A DNA stretch of 64,000 nt from Affinirhizobium straminoryzae (GTDB lineage Bacteria > Pseudomonadota > Alphaproteobacteria > Rhizobiales > Rhizobiaceae). The notes under the pieces were generated by a model that saw only the letters and a list, made by a program, of their open reading frames with translations, was not told the origin of the DNA and made no database searches. Positions 15,489 to 25,648 of this stretch are shown here, piece after piece (within the stretch, counting starts at the first letter, position 1; each line of letters begins with the position of its first letter). The stretch lies in NCBI RefSeq assembly GCF_007004135.1, contig NZ_VJMG01000008.1, positions 111,734 to 175,733 of the forward strand, given 5' to 3'. A program made the translations under genes and the position numbers.

Positions 15489-15521
15489 TGACAGGCAACG
15501 TCAGGTAAATGTCAGCATAAT
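15489..15521 (+). promoter_or_regulatory. Three tandem 11-bp repeats, candidate TctD operator
   Basis: TGACAGGCAAC, GTCAGGTAAAT and GTCAGCATAAT follow each other without gaps about 160 bp upstream of tctC. OmpR-family regulators bind direct repeats with 10-11-bp spacing, so this is the best visible operator for the tctCBA promoter. No clear -35/-10 pair was assigned. Confidence 0.45.
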
Positions 15522-15678
15522 GTGATCGCTTGATGGTGTCCGGGTTCGTGGAGGCCAATCCGGACAAAATGCGGGGAGGAGGAGCCCGCCGGCAGCAGCC
15601 GGCGCCGTTGTGGCTGTTTTCTTCCTTCCGGCAGCAACGAACACAGCGCGTCACTTGACGCCCCCAGGAGGAACAACC

Positions 15679-16623
15679 TTGAAACACGTATTTATCGCTA
15701 CGCTGCTTGCCGGCTCGATCGCCCTGCCCGCCTATGCCGCCGACTACACCATCATGGCGCCTGCCGCTCCCGGCGGTGGATGGGACCAGACGGCCCGTTC
15801 GCTGCAGACGACAATGCAGCAGGAAGGCATTTCCAAGAATGTGCAGGTCATCAACGTGCCCGGCGCCGGCGGCACGATCGGCCTTGCCCAGTTCGCCAGC
15901 CAGCAAAAGGGCAATGCGCATGCCCTGATCGTCGGCGGTTACGTCATGGTTGGCGCCATCCTGACCAACAAGGCCCCGGTGACGCTGAAGGACGTCACCC
16001 CGATCGCACGCCTGACCGGCGAAAACGAGGCGATCGTGGTTCCGGCATCCTCGCCGCTGAAGTCGGTCAAGGATCTCGTCGAGGCACTGAAGAAGAACCC
16101 GGGCTCGGTTTCCTGGGGCGGCGGTTCCGCCGGCGGCGTCGATCACATCACTGCCGGCCTGATTGCCAAGGCAGCCGGCGTTGACCCGACCAAGATCAAC
16201 TACATCGCGTTTTCGGGCGGTGGCGAGGCGCTGGCCGCCATTCTCGGCGCCCAGGTCACCGTCGGCATTTCCGGCTATGGCGAGTTTGAAGGCCAGGTGA
16301 AGGCCGGTACGCTGCGTCTGCTCGCCACTTCCGGCGAACAGCGCATTCCCGGGACCGATGCCCCCACGCTGAAGGAAGCCGGCCTGGATGTGGCCGTTCA
16401 GAACTGGCGCATGGTTGCCGCCGCTCCGGGCCTCACGCCTGAGCAGAAGGCCGCCGTGACGGCTGACGTGAAGAAGCTTGCCACCTCCAAGACCTGGCAG
16501 GAAACGCTGAAGACCAAGGGCTGGCAGGACACCTATCTGGATGGCGACGCCTTCACCACGCAGCTTTCCAAGGAAATCGCCGCAACCGAAGCCATCCTGA
16601 AGGACATCGGACTGGTCAAATGA
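15679..16623 (+). CDS. tctC: Tricarboxylate-binding protein TctC
   Basis: 314 residues, periplasmic receptor of the tripartite tricarboxylate transporter. Signal peptide 1-20 (LPAYA cleavage), then [17 protein letters not shown], the classic TctC/Bug motif, and [12 protein letters not shown] in the ligand-binding loop. I chose TTG 15679 because AGGAGG lies 8 nt upstream and it begins directly with the signal peptide; the longer frame to 15610 adds an unlikely leader. It overlaps tctB by 4 nt. Confidence 0.93.
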   Translation: MKHVFIATLLAGSIALPAYAADYTIMAPAAPGGGWDQTARSLQTTMQQEGISKNVQVINVPGAGGTIGLAQFASQQKGNAHALIVGGYVMVGAILTNKAPVTLKDVTPIARLTGENEAIVVPASSPLKSVKDLVEALKKNPGSVSWGGGSAGGVDHITAGLIAKAAGVDPTKINYIAFSGGGEALAAILGAQVTVGISGYGEFEGQVKAGTLRLLATSGEQRIPGTDAPTLKEAGLDVAVQNWRMVAAAPGLTPEQKAAVTADVKKLATSKTWQETLKTKGWQDTYLDGDAFTTQLSKEIAATEAILKDIGLVK

Positions 16624-17114
16624 GCCAAGAGCCTCTCAACACACAGGCAAAGGAGCGCCGCCCGGAATGGGCGGCGTTTGGAATTGCGGCCATCCTGGTG
16701 GCGATCGCGGCGGTCATCCTTCTGGATGCCTCGCGGCTGCGCGAAGTCAGCGGCTATTCGCCGGTTGGACCCGGCACGGTGCCGATGGCCATCGGCGTGA
16801 TCCTGCTGCTGCTGGCAGCATGGACGGTGATTGCCGCCATCCGCGGTGATTTTCCGGAGCGTGAGCGGCAGGAACTGCCGCCGGTGATCTGGATCGTCGG
16901 CGGGCTTGCCGCGCAGATGCTGCTGCTGAACATCGCCGGCTTCTCGATTGCCACCGGCGTGCTGTTTGCCGCAACCGCCGCGGGCTTCGGCAAGCGCCGG
17001 CTGTGGGTCTCGCTGCCCGTCGGCATTGTGCTCTGTCTCGTCGTCTGGCTCATCTTCGCCGGTCTTCTCCAGCTCTCGCTTCCGGCCGGTCCGATCGAGC
17101 GCCTCTTCCAGTGA
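16620..17114 (+). CDS. tctB: Tripartite tricarboxylate transporter small subunit TctB
   Basis: 164 residues, about four transmembrane helices (roughly 17-35, 45-65, 80-100, 115-155), the small membrane subunit that works with TctA. Its ATG overlaps the tctC stop (ATGA) and tctA follows 10 nt later. [18 protein letters not shown] is a family-typical segment. Citrate is the classic substrate of the system; here the substrate is not determined. Confidence 0.92.
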   Translation: MSQEPLNTQAKERRPEWAAFGIAAILVAIAAVILLDASRLREVSGYSPVGPGTVPMAIGVILLLLAAWTVIAAIRGDFPERERQELPPVIWIVGGLAAQMLLLNIAGFSIATGVLFAATAAGFGKRRLWVSLPVGIVLCLVVWLIFAGLLQLSLPAGPIERLFQ

Positions 17115-17124
17115 AAGTCACGCC

Positions 17125-18642
17125 ATGAGCACCTTTGAATTCCTGCTGCAGGGCCTGCTGGTGGCGGCCCAGCCGATGAACCTCCTCTATGCGCTGATCG
17201 GCGTGACGCTCGGAACCGCCGTCGGCGTGCTGCCTGGCATCGGGCCGGCGCTGACGGTGGCGCTGCTTTTGCCGGTCACTTACCGGCTCGATCCGGCAGG
17301 TTCGCTGATCATGTTCGCCGGTATTTACTATGGCGGCATGTATGGCGGCTCGACCACCTCGATCCTGCTCAATACGCCCGGCGAAAGCTCTTCCATCGTC
17401 ACGGCGCTGGAGGGCAACAAGATGGCACGGGCCGGCCGCGGTGGACCGGCGCTTGCCACCGCCGCCATCGGCTCCTTCGTGGCCGGCCTGATCGCCACCT
17501 TCGGTCTTGCCTTCATCGCTCCCGTCATCGTCAAGCTGGCGCTGGTCTTCGGCCCCCGCGAATATTTCGCGCTGATGGTGCTCGCCTTCGTCACCGTCTC
17601 CTCCGCCTTCGGCGATTCGACCCTGCGCGGTCTCACCTCGCTTTTCATCGGGCTTGCCCTGTCGATCATCGGCATCGACCAGCTCACCGGCCAGACGCGT
17701 CTTGCCTTCGGCGTACCGGACCTGCTTGACGGCGTGGAAGTCACCACGCTCGCCGTGGCCATGTTCGCGATCGGCGAGACGCTGTTCATCGCAGCCCAGG
17801 GCAATACCGGGCCGGACAAGGTGGAAGCCGTCAAGGGATCGGTCTGGATGAACGCGGCAGACTGGGCGCGCTCCTGGAAGCCCTGGCTGCGCGGTACCCT
17901 GATCGGATTTCCGATCGGCGCCATGCCGGCCGGCGGCGCCGAAATCGGCACCTTCCTCTCCTACGCCACGGAGAAGCGGCTGACCAAGCATCCGGAGGAG
18001 TTCGGCAACGGCGCCATCGAAGGCGTCGCCGGGCCGGAAGCGGCCAACAATGCCTCGGCCGCCGGAACGCTGGTGCCGCTTCTGACGCTCGGCCTTCCGA
18101 CGACCGCGACGGCCGCGATCATGCTGGCCGGCTTCCAGCAATATGGCCTGCAGCCGGGCCCGTTGCTGTTTGCCACCAATCCGCAGCTCGTCTGGGGTCT
18201 GATCGCCTCGCTGCTGATTGCAAACTTCATGCTGCTGGTGCTGAACCTGCCGCTCGTCGGCCTCTGGGTGCGCCTGCTGACGATACCGAAGCCGTGGCTC
18301 TATGCCGGCATCCTGCTGTTTGCCACGCTTGGCACGATCGGCGCCAACCCCTCGGTGTTCGAACTCGGCATGCTGCTCGCCTTCGGCCTGCTCGGCTATG
18401 CGATGCGCGTCTTCGGCTATCCGATCGCGCCTGTCGTGGTGGGTCTGATCCTCGGTCCGCTCGCCGAACAGCAGCTGCGCCGGGCGCTCGCCATCAGCCA
18501 GGGGGACTTTACCGTGCTGTTCACCTCGCCGATCGCCGCCGTGCTTCTGACGATCGCAGCGCTTGCCTTCATCGTGCCGCTGATCCTGCGTGCCCGTGGC
18601 AAGGGCGAGGTTCTCTCGCAGATGGCAGCCGAGGAAGACTGA
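17125..18642 (+). CDS. tctA: Tripartite tricarboxylate transporter large subunit TctA
   Basis: 505 residues with about 11-12 membrane helices. Family motifs include [17 protein letters not shown] near 40, [19 protein letters not shown] near 75 and [23 protein letters not shown] near 300. I chose ATG 17125, 10 nt after tctB; the longer frame lies inside tctB. Together with TctC and TctB it forms a secondary, ion-coupled uptake system. A strong hairpin follows the stop. Confidence 0.95.
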   Translation: MSTFEFLLQGLLVAAQPMNLLYALIGVTLGTAVGVLPGIGPALTVALLLPVTYRLDPAGSLIMFAGIYYGGMYGGSTTSILLNTPGESSSIVTALEGNKMARAGRGGPALATAAIGSFVAGLIATFGLAFIAPVIVKLALVFGPREYFALMVLAFVTVSSAFGDSTLRGLTSLFIGLALSIIGIDQLTGQTRLAFGVPDLLDGVEVTTLAVAMFAIGETLFIAAQGNTGPDKVEAVKGSVWMNAADWARSWKPWLRGTLIGFPIGAMPAGGAEIGTFLSYATEKRLTKHPEEFGNGAIEGVAGPEAANNASAAGTLVPLLTLGLPTTATAAIMLAGFQQYGLQPGPLLFATNPQLVWGLIASLLIANFMLLVLNLPLVGLWVRLLTIPKPWLYAGILLFATLGTIGANPSVFELGMLLAFGLLGYAMRVFGYPIAPVVVGLILGPLAEQQLRRALAISQGDFTVLFTSPIAAVLLTIAALAFIVPLILRARGKGEVLSQMAAEED

Positions 18643-18656
18643 ACCTGCCGCAAACT

Positions 18657-18685
18657 TTCCCGTCGGCCGGCCCGGCCGGCGGGAA
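18657..18685 (+). terminator. Terminator-like hairpin after tctA
   Basis: TTCCCGTCGGCC pairs with GGCCGGCGGGAA across a GGCCC loop (12 bp, one G-T), starting 15 nt after the tctA stop. No T-run follows, so termination may need Rho; the stem may also stabilise the tctCBA message. Confidence 0.6.
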
Positions 18686-18805
18686 CAACACGCCATCTTC
18701 TTCGTTCACAGGCACGCATTCTGGTGGACGATCCATGGCCGCATTTTTCCGACATTGCTCCTTCCGCAGCCCGCAGCGCATCACACACGCGACGGGAGGA
18801 TGCGC

Positions 18806-19798
18806 ATGAGCGGAAGGAAGAAACGTCTCACCTGGGGCATGATGCTGTTCGGCTTCGCGCTGGCGGGCTATCTTCTCTATGTCGGCCTCAGCAAGTTCAC
18901 CTGGGACGATATCGTCCGCTCCGTGCGGGCCATACCTGGCCGGAACATGGCGCTCGCCCTTTTCTACTGCGCCCTCTCCTATCTCTGCCTGACCGGCTTC
19001 GACTGGACCGGCGTGCGCTCTGTGAAGAGCGACCTCGCCTATCCCCGCATCGCGCTCGCCTCCTTCGTCAGCCTCGGACTTGGCCAGACGATCGGTCTTG
19101 CCGGGCTCAGCAGCGGTGCCATCCGCTATCGCTACTATGCCCATTGGGGCCTCTCGACGGAGGATGTCGCGAAGATCGTGCTGCTGTCGGGCGTCACCGT
19201 CGGCCTTGGCCTGATGGTGCTCGGCGGGCTGGTAATGGTGCTGAACCCGTCTGACACCGCCGGCATCCTGCGCCTCGGTCCGAACGTGGTGCGGATGCTC
19301 GGCGTTCTCTGCCTCGCGCTTGCGGTGGCCTATGTGGCGCTTGCCGCGTTTCTGCGCACGCCGCTGCGCATCCGCGGCTGGTCCTTCCAGTTGCCAAGAG
19401 CCCGGCTTGCTGTCGCTCAGATCGTCCTCGGCACGCTGAACTTCGCCTTCGTCTCCGCCTGCCTGATGGAACTGATGCAGGCGACGGAGAATGTCAGCTT
19501 TCTCAAGGCCGCCACCGCCTTCGTGCTCGGCAATATCGCGATCCTCATCACCCATGCGCCGGGCGGGCTCGGTGTACTGGAGGTAACGGTGCGGCATGTG
19601 ATGGGCGAACAGGCCTCGATCGGCGCGCTGGTCGCCTTCCGGGTGATCTACTTCTTCATTCCGCTCTTCATCGCCCTGCCTGTCGCGCTGATCAGCGAAG
19701 CAGCCTTCCGGATCGCCCGCCGTCGTCAGGATCGCAGCAGCGGCCCGCCCGAGGGCACCGCCCGCGTTACACCGGCCGTCGAGCTGCCTTCGGTGTGA
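18806..19798 (+). CDS. YbhN/UPF0104 family membrane protein
   Basis: 330 residues, about eight transmembrane helices, of the lysylphosphatidylglycerol-synthetase membrane-domain (UPF0104/YbhN) family. Signature stretches are GLGQTIGLAGLSSGAIRYRYY near 85-105 and LITHAPGGLGVLEVTV near 245-260. It lacks the soluble aminoacyl-transfer domain of MprF, so a lipid-related membrane role is likely but the substrate is unknown. GGGAGG precedes ATG 18806 by 6 nt. Its 3' end overlaps the convergent DUF763 gene by 32 bp. Confidence 0.82.
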   Translation: MSGRKKRLTWGMMLFGFALAGYLLYVGLSKFTWDDIVRSVRAIPGRNMALALFYCALSYLCLTGFDWTGVRSVKSDLAYPRIALASFVSLGLGQTIGLAGLSSGAIRYRYYAHWGLSTEDVAKIVLLSGVTVGLGLMVLGGLVMVLNPSDTAGILRLGPNVVRMLGVLCLALAVAYVALAAFLRTPLRIRGWSFQLPRARLAVAQIVLGTLNFAFVSACLMELMQATENVSFLKAATAFVLGNIAILITHAPGGLGVLEVTVRHVMGEQASIGALVAFRVIYFFIPLFIALPVALISEAAFRIARRRQDRSSGPPEGTARVTPAVELPSV

Positions 19799-21050
19799 AG
19801 GCTGCCTCCGCCTCCACCACCCGAAGATCGGCTTCCCAGCCGAAAACGCTGCGGCCGCCATAAGCGGATGAGCGGCTAAACTCGCCGGCAACGATTTCCT
19901 TGAGATCCGGGCCGGTCACGTACTGCTCCATCAGGCGCGCCTGCGCATCCAGCCGCCGCAGCGCCTCCAGTTCCTCGTCAAGCCCCAGCCTGCCCTTGCG
20001 CACTGCCGACTTCATGACCCGGATCGTTTCGTCATAGACCTTGATCGGGACCGGAAAGGGGTGGCGGTCCTTGCCGCCATGCGCCAGCGAAAATCTTGCG
20101 GGATCGGAAAAGCGGCAGGGCGCGCCATGCACCACCTCCGCCACCAGTGCCAGCGCCTCCACGGTGCGCGCGCCGACGCCAGGCGTCAGCAGCAGGTCCT
20201 CGAAATCCTGTGGCCCCCGGTCGGCGGCGGCAGCGAGCGCCCCGTGCAGCCGGCGCATGTTCACGTCCTTTTCCCTGACATCATGATGGTCCGGCATCAC
20301 CAGATGCGGCAAGATCGGTTGGGCAACCGGTTCCGCCGTCTGCCGATTGGCGGCCGAAAGTTCGCGGATAATCCGGTCGGGACCGAGACCGGCCAGCAGG
20401 TCGAGCTGGCCGCTGCGTGATCGCTCCGCGCGGCGATCGGCAAGGTTGACGATCTCGCCCTGCCCCCTGCCCTCGATCGCTGCATGCGGCGAATCGAGAA
20501 AGCCCGACATGCCCTCCGACATCCAGTGATAGCGCCGGGCCTGCCGCCTCTCGTCGCTCATGCCCTGCTGCACCACCACCCACTTGCCATCATCGGCGAC
20601 GATGAAGCCGTGCAGATAAAGGCTGAAGCCATCCTGCACCGCCGCGCTGTCGACCTTTGCCACCAGCCTGCTGGTGCGGGCCATCGCGGCGCCATCGAAG
20701 CCGATGCGATGACCGATCGCCATCAGTTCATCGGGCGTGCGGCGCGAATGCTGGCCGCGACCGCCGCAGACATACAGGCCGAGTTCGCCGGCCATGGGGG
20801 CAAGCCCGCGCTTCAGCGCGCCGATCACGCTGGTGGTGATGCCGGACGAATGCCAGTCCATGCCCATCACAGCCCCGAAGGACTGGAACCAGAAGGGACT
20901 TGCCATGCGCCCCAGAAATTCATCACGGCCATAGTGCTGAACGATCGCTTCCGTGATCAGCGCCCCGAGCCTGGTCATCCGCTGGCCGAGCCAGGCAGGA
21001 ACCCGGCCACCATGCAAGGGAAGATCGGCGCTACCAGCTCTCTTTGCCAT
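19767..21050 (-). CDS. DUF763 domain protein
   Basis: 427 residues recognised as DUF763 by its start (KRAGSADLPLHGGRVPAWL), FLGRMASPFWFQSFGAVMGMDWHSSG, SFSLYLHGFIV-like strand (here DGFSLYLHGFIV) and LLTPGVGARTVEALALVAEVVHG. The last segment looks like a helix-hairpin-helix, which hints at DNA contact. The family has no established function. It is convergent with and slightly overlaps the YbhN-like gene. Confidence 0.8.
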   Translation of the reverse strand: MAKRAGSADLPLHGGRVPAWLGQRMTRLGALITEAIVQHYGRDEFLGRMASPFWFQSFGAVMGMDWHSSGITTSVIGALKRGLAPMAGELGLYVCGGRGQHSRRTPDELMAIGHRIGFDGAAMARTSRLVAKVDSAAVQDGFSLYLHGFIVADDGKWVVVQQGMSDERRQARRYHWMSEGMSGFLDSPHAAIEGRGQGEIVNLADRRAERSRSGQLDLLAGLGPDRIIRELSAANRQTAEPVAQPILPHLVMPDHHDVREKDVNMRRLHGALAAAADRGPQDFEDLLLTPGVGARTVEALALVAEVVHGAPCRFSDPARFSLAHGGKDRHPFPVPIKVYDETIRVMKSAVRKGRLGLDEELEALRRLDAQARLMEQYVTGPDLKEIVAGEFSRSSAYGGRSVFGWEADLRVVEAEAAFTPKAARRPV

Positions 21051-21395
21051 GTTCTTCTTTCGTTCGTTTCATCCGTCATACATCAGACGGCAGCCCTTGT
21101 GTAGAAATCCCGAAACCTTTTTGATGGCGGGCGGTCTGAAAGAGGCGCGCCTACGGTCCGCCGCAACGCGACCGGAGAAGACGGGAATCATAGCCGCCAT
21201 GCCCTGCACCGAAGGCGCACCCCTGGCCCACGGTGAGACCAAGTCCTACTCGTCATGCCGCCGTCAGCCCCAATCGCGTCTTGCGCGTCTTTTGAGGCAA
21301 AATGCCTTCATTTCCGCTGCGCTTTGTTCTAGAGACAAACCTTCAAGGCTGCCGGTGGCAGCGCCAGCTATCCTTTCGCAAGGTAATGTCGATCG
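21051..21395. other. Intergenic region, no gene seen
   Basis: 345 bp between the divergent DUF763 and ppiD-like genes. Open frames are short and composition-driven. It should contain both promoters; no confident -35/-10 elements, hairpins or regulator sites were picked out. Confidence 0.5.
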
Positions 21396-23282
21396 ATGCT
21401 TGATTCCCTCAGATCCGCTTCCCGCTCGTGGGTGGCGAAGTTGCTGTTCCTCATCCTCGTGGTTTCCTTTGGCATCTGGGGAGCCTCCGCATCGATTGTC
21501 AGCCCCGGCAGCAACGCCGTCATGACCGTGGGCGACCAGCGCATCCGGCCGGAAGAATTCCGCCTTGCCTATCAGCGCCAGCTGAGCGCGCTGAGCCGCC
21601 AGTTCGGCACGCAGCTGACCCGAGAACAGGCCCGCGCCTTCGGTGTCGAACAGCAGGCTTTCGCACAGCTTGCCGCCGGTGCTGCCCTCGATCAGCTCTC
21701 GCAGGACATGCGCCTCGGCCTTTCACAGGATCGTCTGGCCGGCCTGATCGCCGAGGATCCGGCCTTCCGTGGCAATGACGGCCGTTTCGACCGCCAGCTG
21801 TTCAGCAGCCGACTGCGTAATGCCGGCATCCGCGAGGACGACTACATCAGCGAACGCAGCAAGGTTGCCGTACGCAGCCAGATCGTCGACGCCATCTCCG
21901 ATGGCTTCCAGCCGCCGAAGGTGCTGGTCGAGGCGCTGAAGCAGTATCGTGACGAAGAACGCGACGTGAACTATCTGCTGCTCTCCTTTGCCAATATCGA
22001 CCCCGTCAAGGCGCCGGACGAGGCCGTGCTGAGCACCTGGTTTGCCAATGCCAAGAGCCGCTACCGCGCGCCGGAACTGCGCCGCTTCGCCTATGTGACG
22101 CTGCAGCCGGGCGATGTCGCCGATCCGACCAGCGTCACCGACGAGCAGGTGAAGACCGAATACGATCGCCGCAAGGACAGCTATCGCACGCCGGAAACCC
22201 GCACCATCGAACAGCTGCCCTTCCCGAGCAAGGAAATGGCCGATGCCGCGCTGGCACAGATGAAGGAACGCAGCCTGACCTTCGACCAGCTGGTGGCCGA
22301 TCAGGGCAAGACCGCAGCCGATGTGATGCTCGGCGATTTCACGAAGGACCAGCTGCCGGACCAGAAGATTGCCGATGCGGCCTTCGCGCTTGGCCCGCAG
22401 GGTGGCGTGACGCCGGTGGTACAGGGCACGTTCGGCCCGGTCGTTCTGCGCGTCACCAATGTCCGCCCGGAAACCACCAAGTCCTTCGACACGGTCAAGG
22501 ACGAGATCCGCCGCAACCTGGCCCTCTCGGCCGCGGCCCAGGCGGTCCAGTCGGTGCATGATCGCTTCGAGGACCTGCGTGGCTCCGGCTCCTCGCTGGA
22601 GGAAGCCGCCAAGCAGCTGCAGCTGAAGGCCGTCGAGGTGACCGTGGACCGCAGCGGCAATGATGGCAGCGGCAAGCCGGTGGCAACGCTTCCGAAGTCG
22701 GATGGTCTGCTGACGGAGGTCTTCCGCACCGATGTCGGCGCAGAAGCGCTGCCGGCCAATCTGGGCCGCGACGGTTATGTGTGGTTCGATGTGCGTGAAG
22801 TCATTGCGGAACGTGACCGCAGCCTGTCGGAAGTGCATGACAAGGCAGTGGCCGACTGGACGACGGAACAGCAGCGCGCCGCCCTCAAGACCCGCGCCGA
22901 CGAGCTGAAGGCCCGTCTTGACAAGGGTGAGGACATGGCCGCCATCGCCACCGAACTCGGCCTTGCCGTCGAGAGCAAGACCAATCTGAAGCGCCAGAGC
23001 ACGGACCCGATCTTCGGCGGGGAAGCGGTGCAGGCAGCCTTCAGCGGACCGGTCGGCACCAATGCGACCGCTCAGGCTGCCGATGGCGAAAGCCGTCTTC
23101 TCGTGCATGTCACGGCCGTCAACCATCCGCCGGCCGATGCGCTGAGCGGCGAGGAACAGCAGCTGCAGCAGATTGCACGTGCGGCTGGTGACGACATTCT
23201 CGACCAGATGGTCAACCAGCTGCAGACGCGCTACGGCGTGTCGATCAATCAGGCGCTGGCCGACCAGGCCATGGTTCGCTAG
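21396..23282 (+). CDS. ppiD: Membrane-anchored peptidyl-prolyl isomerase, PpiD-like
   Basis: 628 residues. A single N-terminal transmembrane anchor (about 12-32, AKLLFLILVVSFGIWGASAS) is followed by a SurA_N-like helical domain (RPEEFRLAYQRQLSALSRQFG), a parvulin-like domain around 240-350 (YRTPETRTIEQLPF, LGDFTKDQLPD, ALGPQGGVTPVVQGTFGPVVLRVTNVRP) and a helical C-terminus. PpiD-type proteins help outer-membrane and secreted proteins fold as they leave SecYEG. It starts the trpD-trpC-moaC-moeA run; trpD follows after 21 bp. Confidence 0.9.
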   Translation: MLDSLRSASRSWVAKLLFLILVVSFGIWGASASIVSPGSNAVMTVGDQRIRPEEFRLAYQRQLSALSRQFGTQLTREQARAFGVEQQAFAQLAAGAALDQLSQDMRLGLSQDRLAGLIAEDPAFRGNDGRFDRQLFSSRLRNAGIREDDYISERSKVAVRSQIVDAISDGFQPPKVLVEALKQYRDEERDVNYLLLSFANIDPVKAPDEAVLSTWFANAKSRYRAPELRRFAYVTLQPGDVADPTSVTDEQVKTEYDRRKDSYRTPETRTIEQLPFPSKEMADAALAQMKERSLTFDQLVADQGKTAADVMLGDFTKDQLPDQKIADAAFALGPQGGVTPVVQGTFGPVVLRVTNVRPETTKSFDTVKDEIRRNLALSAAAQAVQSVHDRFEDLRGSGSSLEEAAKQLQLKAVEVTVDRSGNDGSGKPVATLPKSDGLLTEVFRTDVGAEALPANLGRDGYVWFDVREVIAERDRSLSEVHDKAVADWTTEQQRAALKTRADELKARLDKGEDMAAIATELGLAVESKTNLKRQSTDPIFGGEAVQAAFSGPVGTNATAQAADGESRLLVHVTAVNHPPADALSGEEQQLQQIARAAGDDILDQMVNQLQTRYGVSINQALADQAMVR

Positions 23283-23303
23283 CAGGACGAAGGGGGAGCC
23301 GGC

Positions 23304-24320
23304 ATGGGAGAACTGAAACCCTTCATCGCCAAGGTGGCCAATGGCGAGGCGCTCTCCCGCGAGGACGCACGCGCCGCCTTCGATATCCTGATGTCGGGCG
23401 AGGCGACGCCCTCGCAGATCGGCGGCTTTCTGATGGCGCTGCGGGTGCGCGGCGAAACGGTGGAGGAGATCGCCGGTGCTGTCTCCACCATGCGGTCCAA
23501 GATGCTGCCGGTGGCAGCGCCGTCTGATGTCATCGATATCGTCGGCACGGGTGGCGACGGCCTCGGAACCTACAACATTTCGACGCTCGCAGCGATCATC
23601 GTCGCCGGCGCCGGTGTCCGGGTCGCCAAGCATGGCAATCGGGCATTGAGTTCGAAATCCGGCACGGCGGATGCCCTGACGGCCCTTGGCGTGAAGCTCG
23701 ACATCCCGCCAGCCCTGATCAGCCGGTGCATCGAGGAAGCGGGTATCGGCTTCATGTTCGCGCAGGTGCATCACGCGGCCATGCGCCATGTCGGCCCGAG
23801 CCGCGTGGAGCTTGGCACGCGCACCATCTTCAACCTTCTCGGCCCCCTTTCCAACCCGGCCGGGGCCCGGCGCCAGTTGCTCGGCGTCTTCTCGCCGCGC
23901 TGGTTGCAGCCGATTGCGGAAGTGATGCGCGATCTCGGCTCCGAAAGTCTCTGGGTGGTGCACGGCCAGGGCATGGACGAGATCGCCACCACCGGCGTGA
24001 CGCATGTCACCGCACTGGAAAATGGCGCGATCCGGAGTTTCGATCTGACGCCCGAAGATTTTGGCGTCGCGCGCGCCACGATCGAGGAATTGAAGGGCGG
24101 CGACGGCGAGGTGAATGCGCGTGCATTGCGCGCTGTGCTCGGTGGTGCCCGCAATGCCTATCGTGATATCGCTCTTTGCAATGCTGCTGCGTCCCTCGTG
24201 GTTGCCGGCAGGGCCGCCGACGTGCTGGAGGGCATGATCCTTGCCACCCAGTCGCTGGACAGCGGCAATGCGGCGGCCGTTCTCGACCGCCTCGTCGCTG
24301 TCTCCAACGAGACCATCTGA
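23304..24320 (+). CDS. trpD: Anthranilate phosphoribosyltransferase
   Basis: 338 residues; transfers phosphoribose from PRPP to anthranilate in tryptophan synthesis. The PRPP/Mg loop [14 protein letters not shown] lies near 80-93, then [17 protein letters not shown] and the anthranilate-site region [30 protein letters not shown] lies just upstream of ATG 23304. trpC follows after 17 bp. The trpDC-moaC-moeA order is common in Rhizobiales. Confidence 0.96.
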   Translation: MGELKPFIAKVANGEALSREDARAAFDILMSGEATPSQIGGFLMALRVRGETVEEIAGAVSTMRSKMLPVAAPSDVIDIVGTGGDGLGTYNISTLAAIIVAGAGVRVAKHGNRALSSKSGTADALTALGVKLDIPPALISRCIEEAGIGFMFAQVHHAAMRHVGPSRVELGTRTIFNLLGPLSNPAGARRQLLGVFSPRWLQPIAEVMRDLGSESLWVVHGQGMDEIATTGVTHVTALENGAIRSFDLTPEDFGVARATIEELKGGDGEVNARALRAVLGGARNAYRDIALCNAAASLVVAGRAADVLEGMILATQSLDSGNAAAVLDRLVAVSNETI

Positions 24321-24337
24321 GGTTCCCCGAGGTTTTC

Positions 24338-25153
24338 ATGAGCGACATTCTGAAGAAGATCGAAGCCTACAAGCTGCAGGAAATCGCGGCCGCCAAGGCG
24401 CGTGTCTCCGAGGCAGACCTGAAGGCCATGGCTGCCGACCAGCCGGGCCCACGCGGTTTTTACCGGGCGCTGCGGGAAAGGCAGCAGGCAGGCACCTTCG
24501 GCCTGATTGCCGAAATCAAGAAGGCGAGCCCGTCCAAGGGTCTGATCCGGCCGGATTTCGATCCGCCGGCACTCGCAAGGGCCTATGAAGAGGGCGGCGC
24601 TGCCTGCCTCTCCGTGCTGACCGATGCGCCGAGCTTTCAGGGCGCGCCCGAATTTCTGACCGCCGCACGCGCGGCGTGTTCACTGCCGGCGCTGCGCAAG
24701 GATTTCATGTTCGATCCCTATCAGGTGCTGGAAGCCCGCGCCTGGGGGGCAGACTGCATTCTGCTGATCATGGCCTCGCTCTCCGACGAGGTCGCCAAGC
24801 GGCTGGAGGACGAAGCCGTCGCGCTCGGCATGGACGTGCTGATCGAAGTGCACGACGAGGAAGAGATGGAGCGGGCCCTGAAGCTTGCCTCACCGCTCGT
24901 CGGCATCAACAACCGCAATCTGCGCACCTTCGAGGTCAGCCTCGAGGTCAGCGAACGGCTGGCAGGACTGGTTCCCGCGGACCGGTTGCTGGTCGGCGAA
25001 AGTGGCGTCTTCACCCATGCCGATTGCCTGCGTCTCCAGAAGAGCGGCATCTCGACCTTCCTCGTCGGCGAAAGCCTGATGCGCAAGGACGACGTGACAG
25101 CGGCAACGCGCACGCTGCTGACCGGCGAGGCCGCAAGCCAGGCAGCCGAGTGA
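24338..25153 (+). CDS. trpC: Indole-3-glycerol phosphate synthase
   Basis: 271-residue TIM barrel catalysing ring closure of CdRP to indole-3-glycerol phosphate. Key motifs are [14 protein letters not shown] (catalytic lysine), [25 protein letters not shown] and LVGESGVF. I chose ATG 24338, which follows GAGGTTTTC; the upstream frame lies inside trpD. The stop overlaps the moaC start (TGATG). Confidence 0.96.
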   Translation: MSDILKKIEAYKLQEIAAAKARVSEADLKAMAADQPGPRGFYRALRERQQAGTFGLIAEIKKASPSKGLIRPDFDPPALARAYEEGGAACLSVLTDAPSFQGAPEFLTAARAACSLPALRKDFMFDPYQVLEARAWGADCILLIMASLSDEVAKRLEDEAVALGMDVLIEVHDEEEMERALKLASPLVGINNRNLRTFEVSLEVSERLAGLVPADRLLVGESGVFTHADCLRLQKSGISTFLVGESLMRKDDVTAATRTLLTGEAASQAAE

Positions 25154-25644
25154 TGGTGGACGACGCCCGCCTGAGCCATATCAACGCTGCCGGTGAAGCG
25201 CATATGGTCGATGTCGGCGACAAGGCCACGACAGTGCGGATCGCGACCGCCGAGGGCCATGTCCGCATGCAGCCCGAAACGCTGGCGCTGATCCGCGCCG
25301 GCAATGCGAAAAAGGGCGACGTGATCGGAACGGCGCGGCTTGCCGGCATCATGGCGGCGAAGCAGACCGCCGCACTCATACCCCTCTGCCATCCTCTGAT
25401 GCTGAGCAAGGTCTCCGTCGAGATCACCGAGGATGAGGCCCTGCCGGGCCTGCGTGTCGAGGCAACCGTCAAGCTGAGTGGCCAGACGGGTGTCGAGATG
25501 GAGGCGCTGACCGCGGTCTCCGTTGCCTGCCTGACGATCTATGACATGGCCAAGGCCGCGGACAAGGGCATGCAGATCGGCGGTATCCAGCTTCTCGCCA
25601 AGAGCGGCGGCAAATCCGGCGACTGGCAACGCAGCAAGGAATGA
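25153..25644 (+). CDS. moaC: Cyclic pyranopterin monophosphate synthase MoaC
   Basis: 163 residues; second step of molybdenum cofactor synthesis, with MoaA. Motifs: [15 protein letters not shown] at the start, [14 protein letters not shown] (active site) and [19 protein letters not shown]. Its ATG shares one base with the trpC stop, and moeA starts 4 nt after its own stop. The context places cofactor synthesis in the same transcript as tryptophan genes. Confidence 0.96.
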   Translation: MVDDARLSHINAAGEAHMVDVGDKATTVRIATAEGHVRMQPETLALIRAGNAKKGDVIGTARLAGIMAAKQTAALIPLCHPLMLSKVSVEITEDEALPGLRVEATVKLSGQTGVEMEALTAVSVACLTIYDMAKAADKGMQIGGIQLLAKSGGKSGDWQRSKE

Positions 25645-25648
25645 CACC

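Noticed and set aside
17050..18696. 548-codon minus-strand frame over tctA
   Set aside because: Low-complexity charged translation typical of an antisense reading of a membrane protein gene.
21723..24005. 760-codon minus-strand frame over ppiD and trpD
   Set aside because: Shadow frame; both underlying genes carry clear family motifs on the plus strand.
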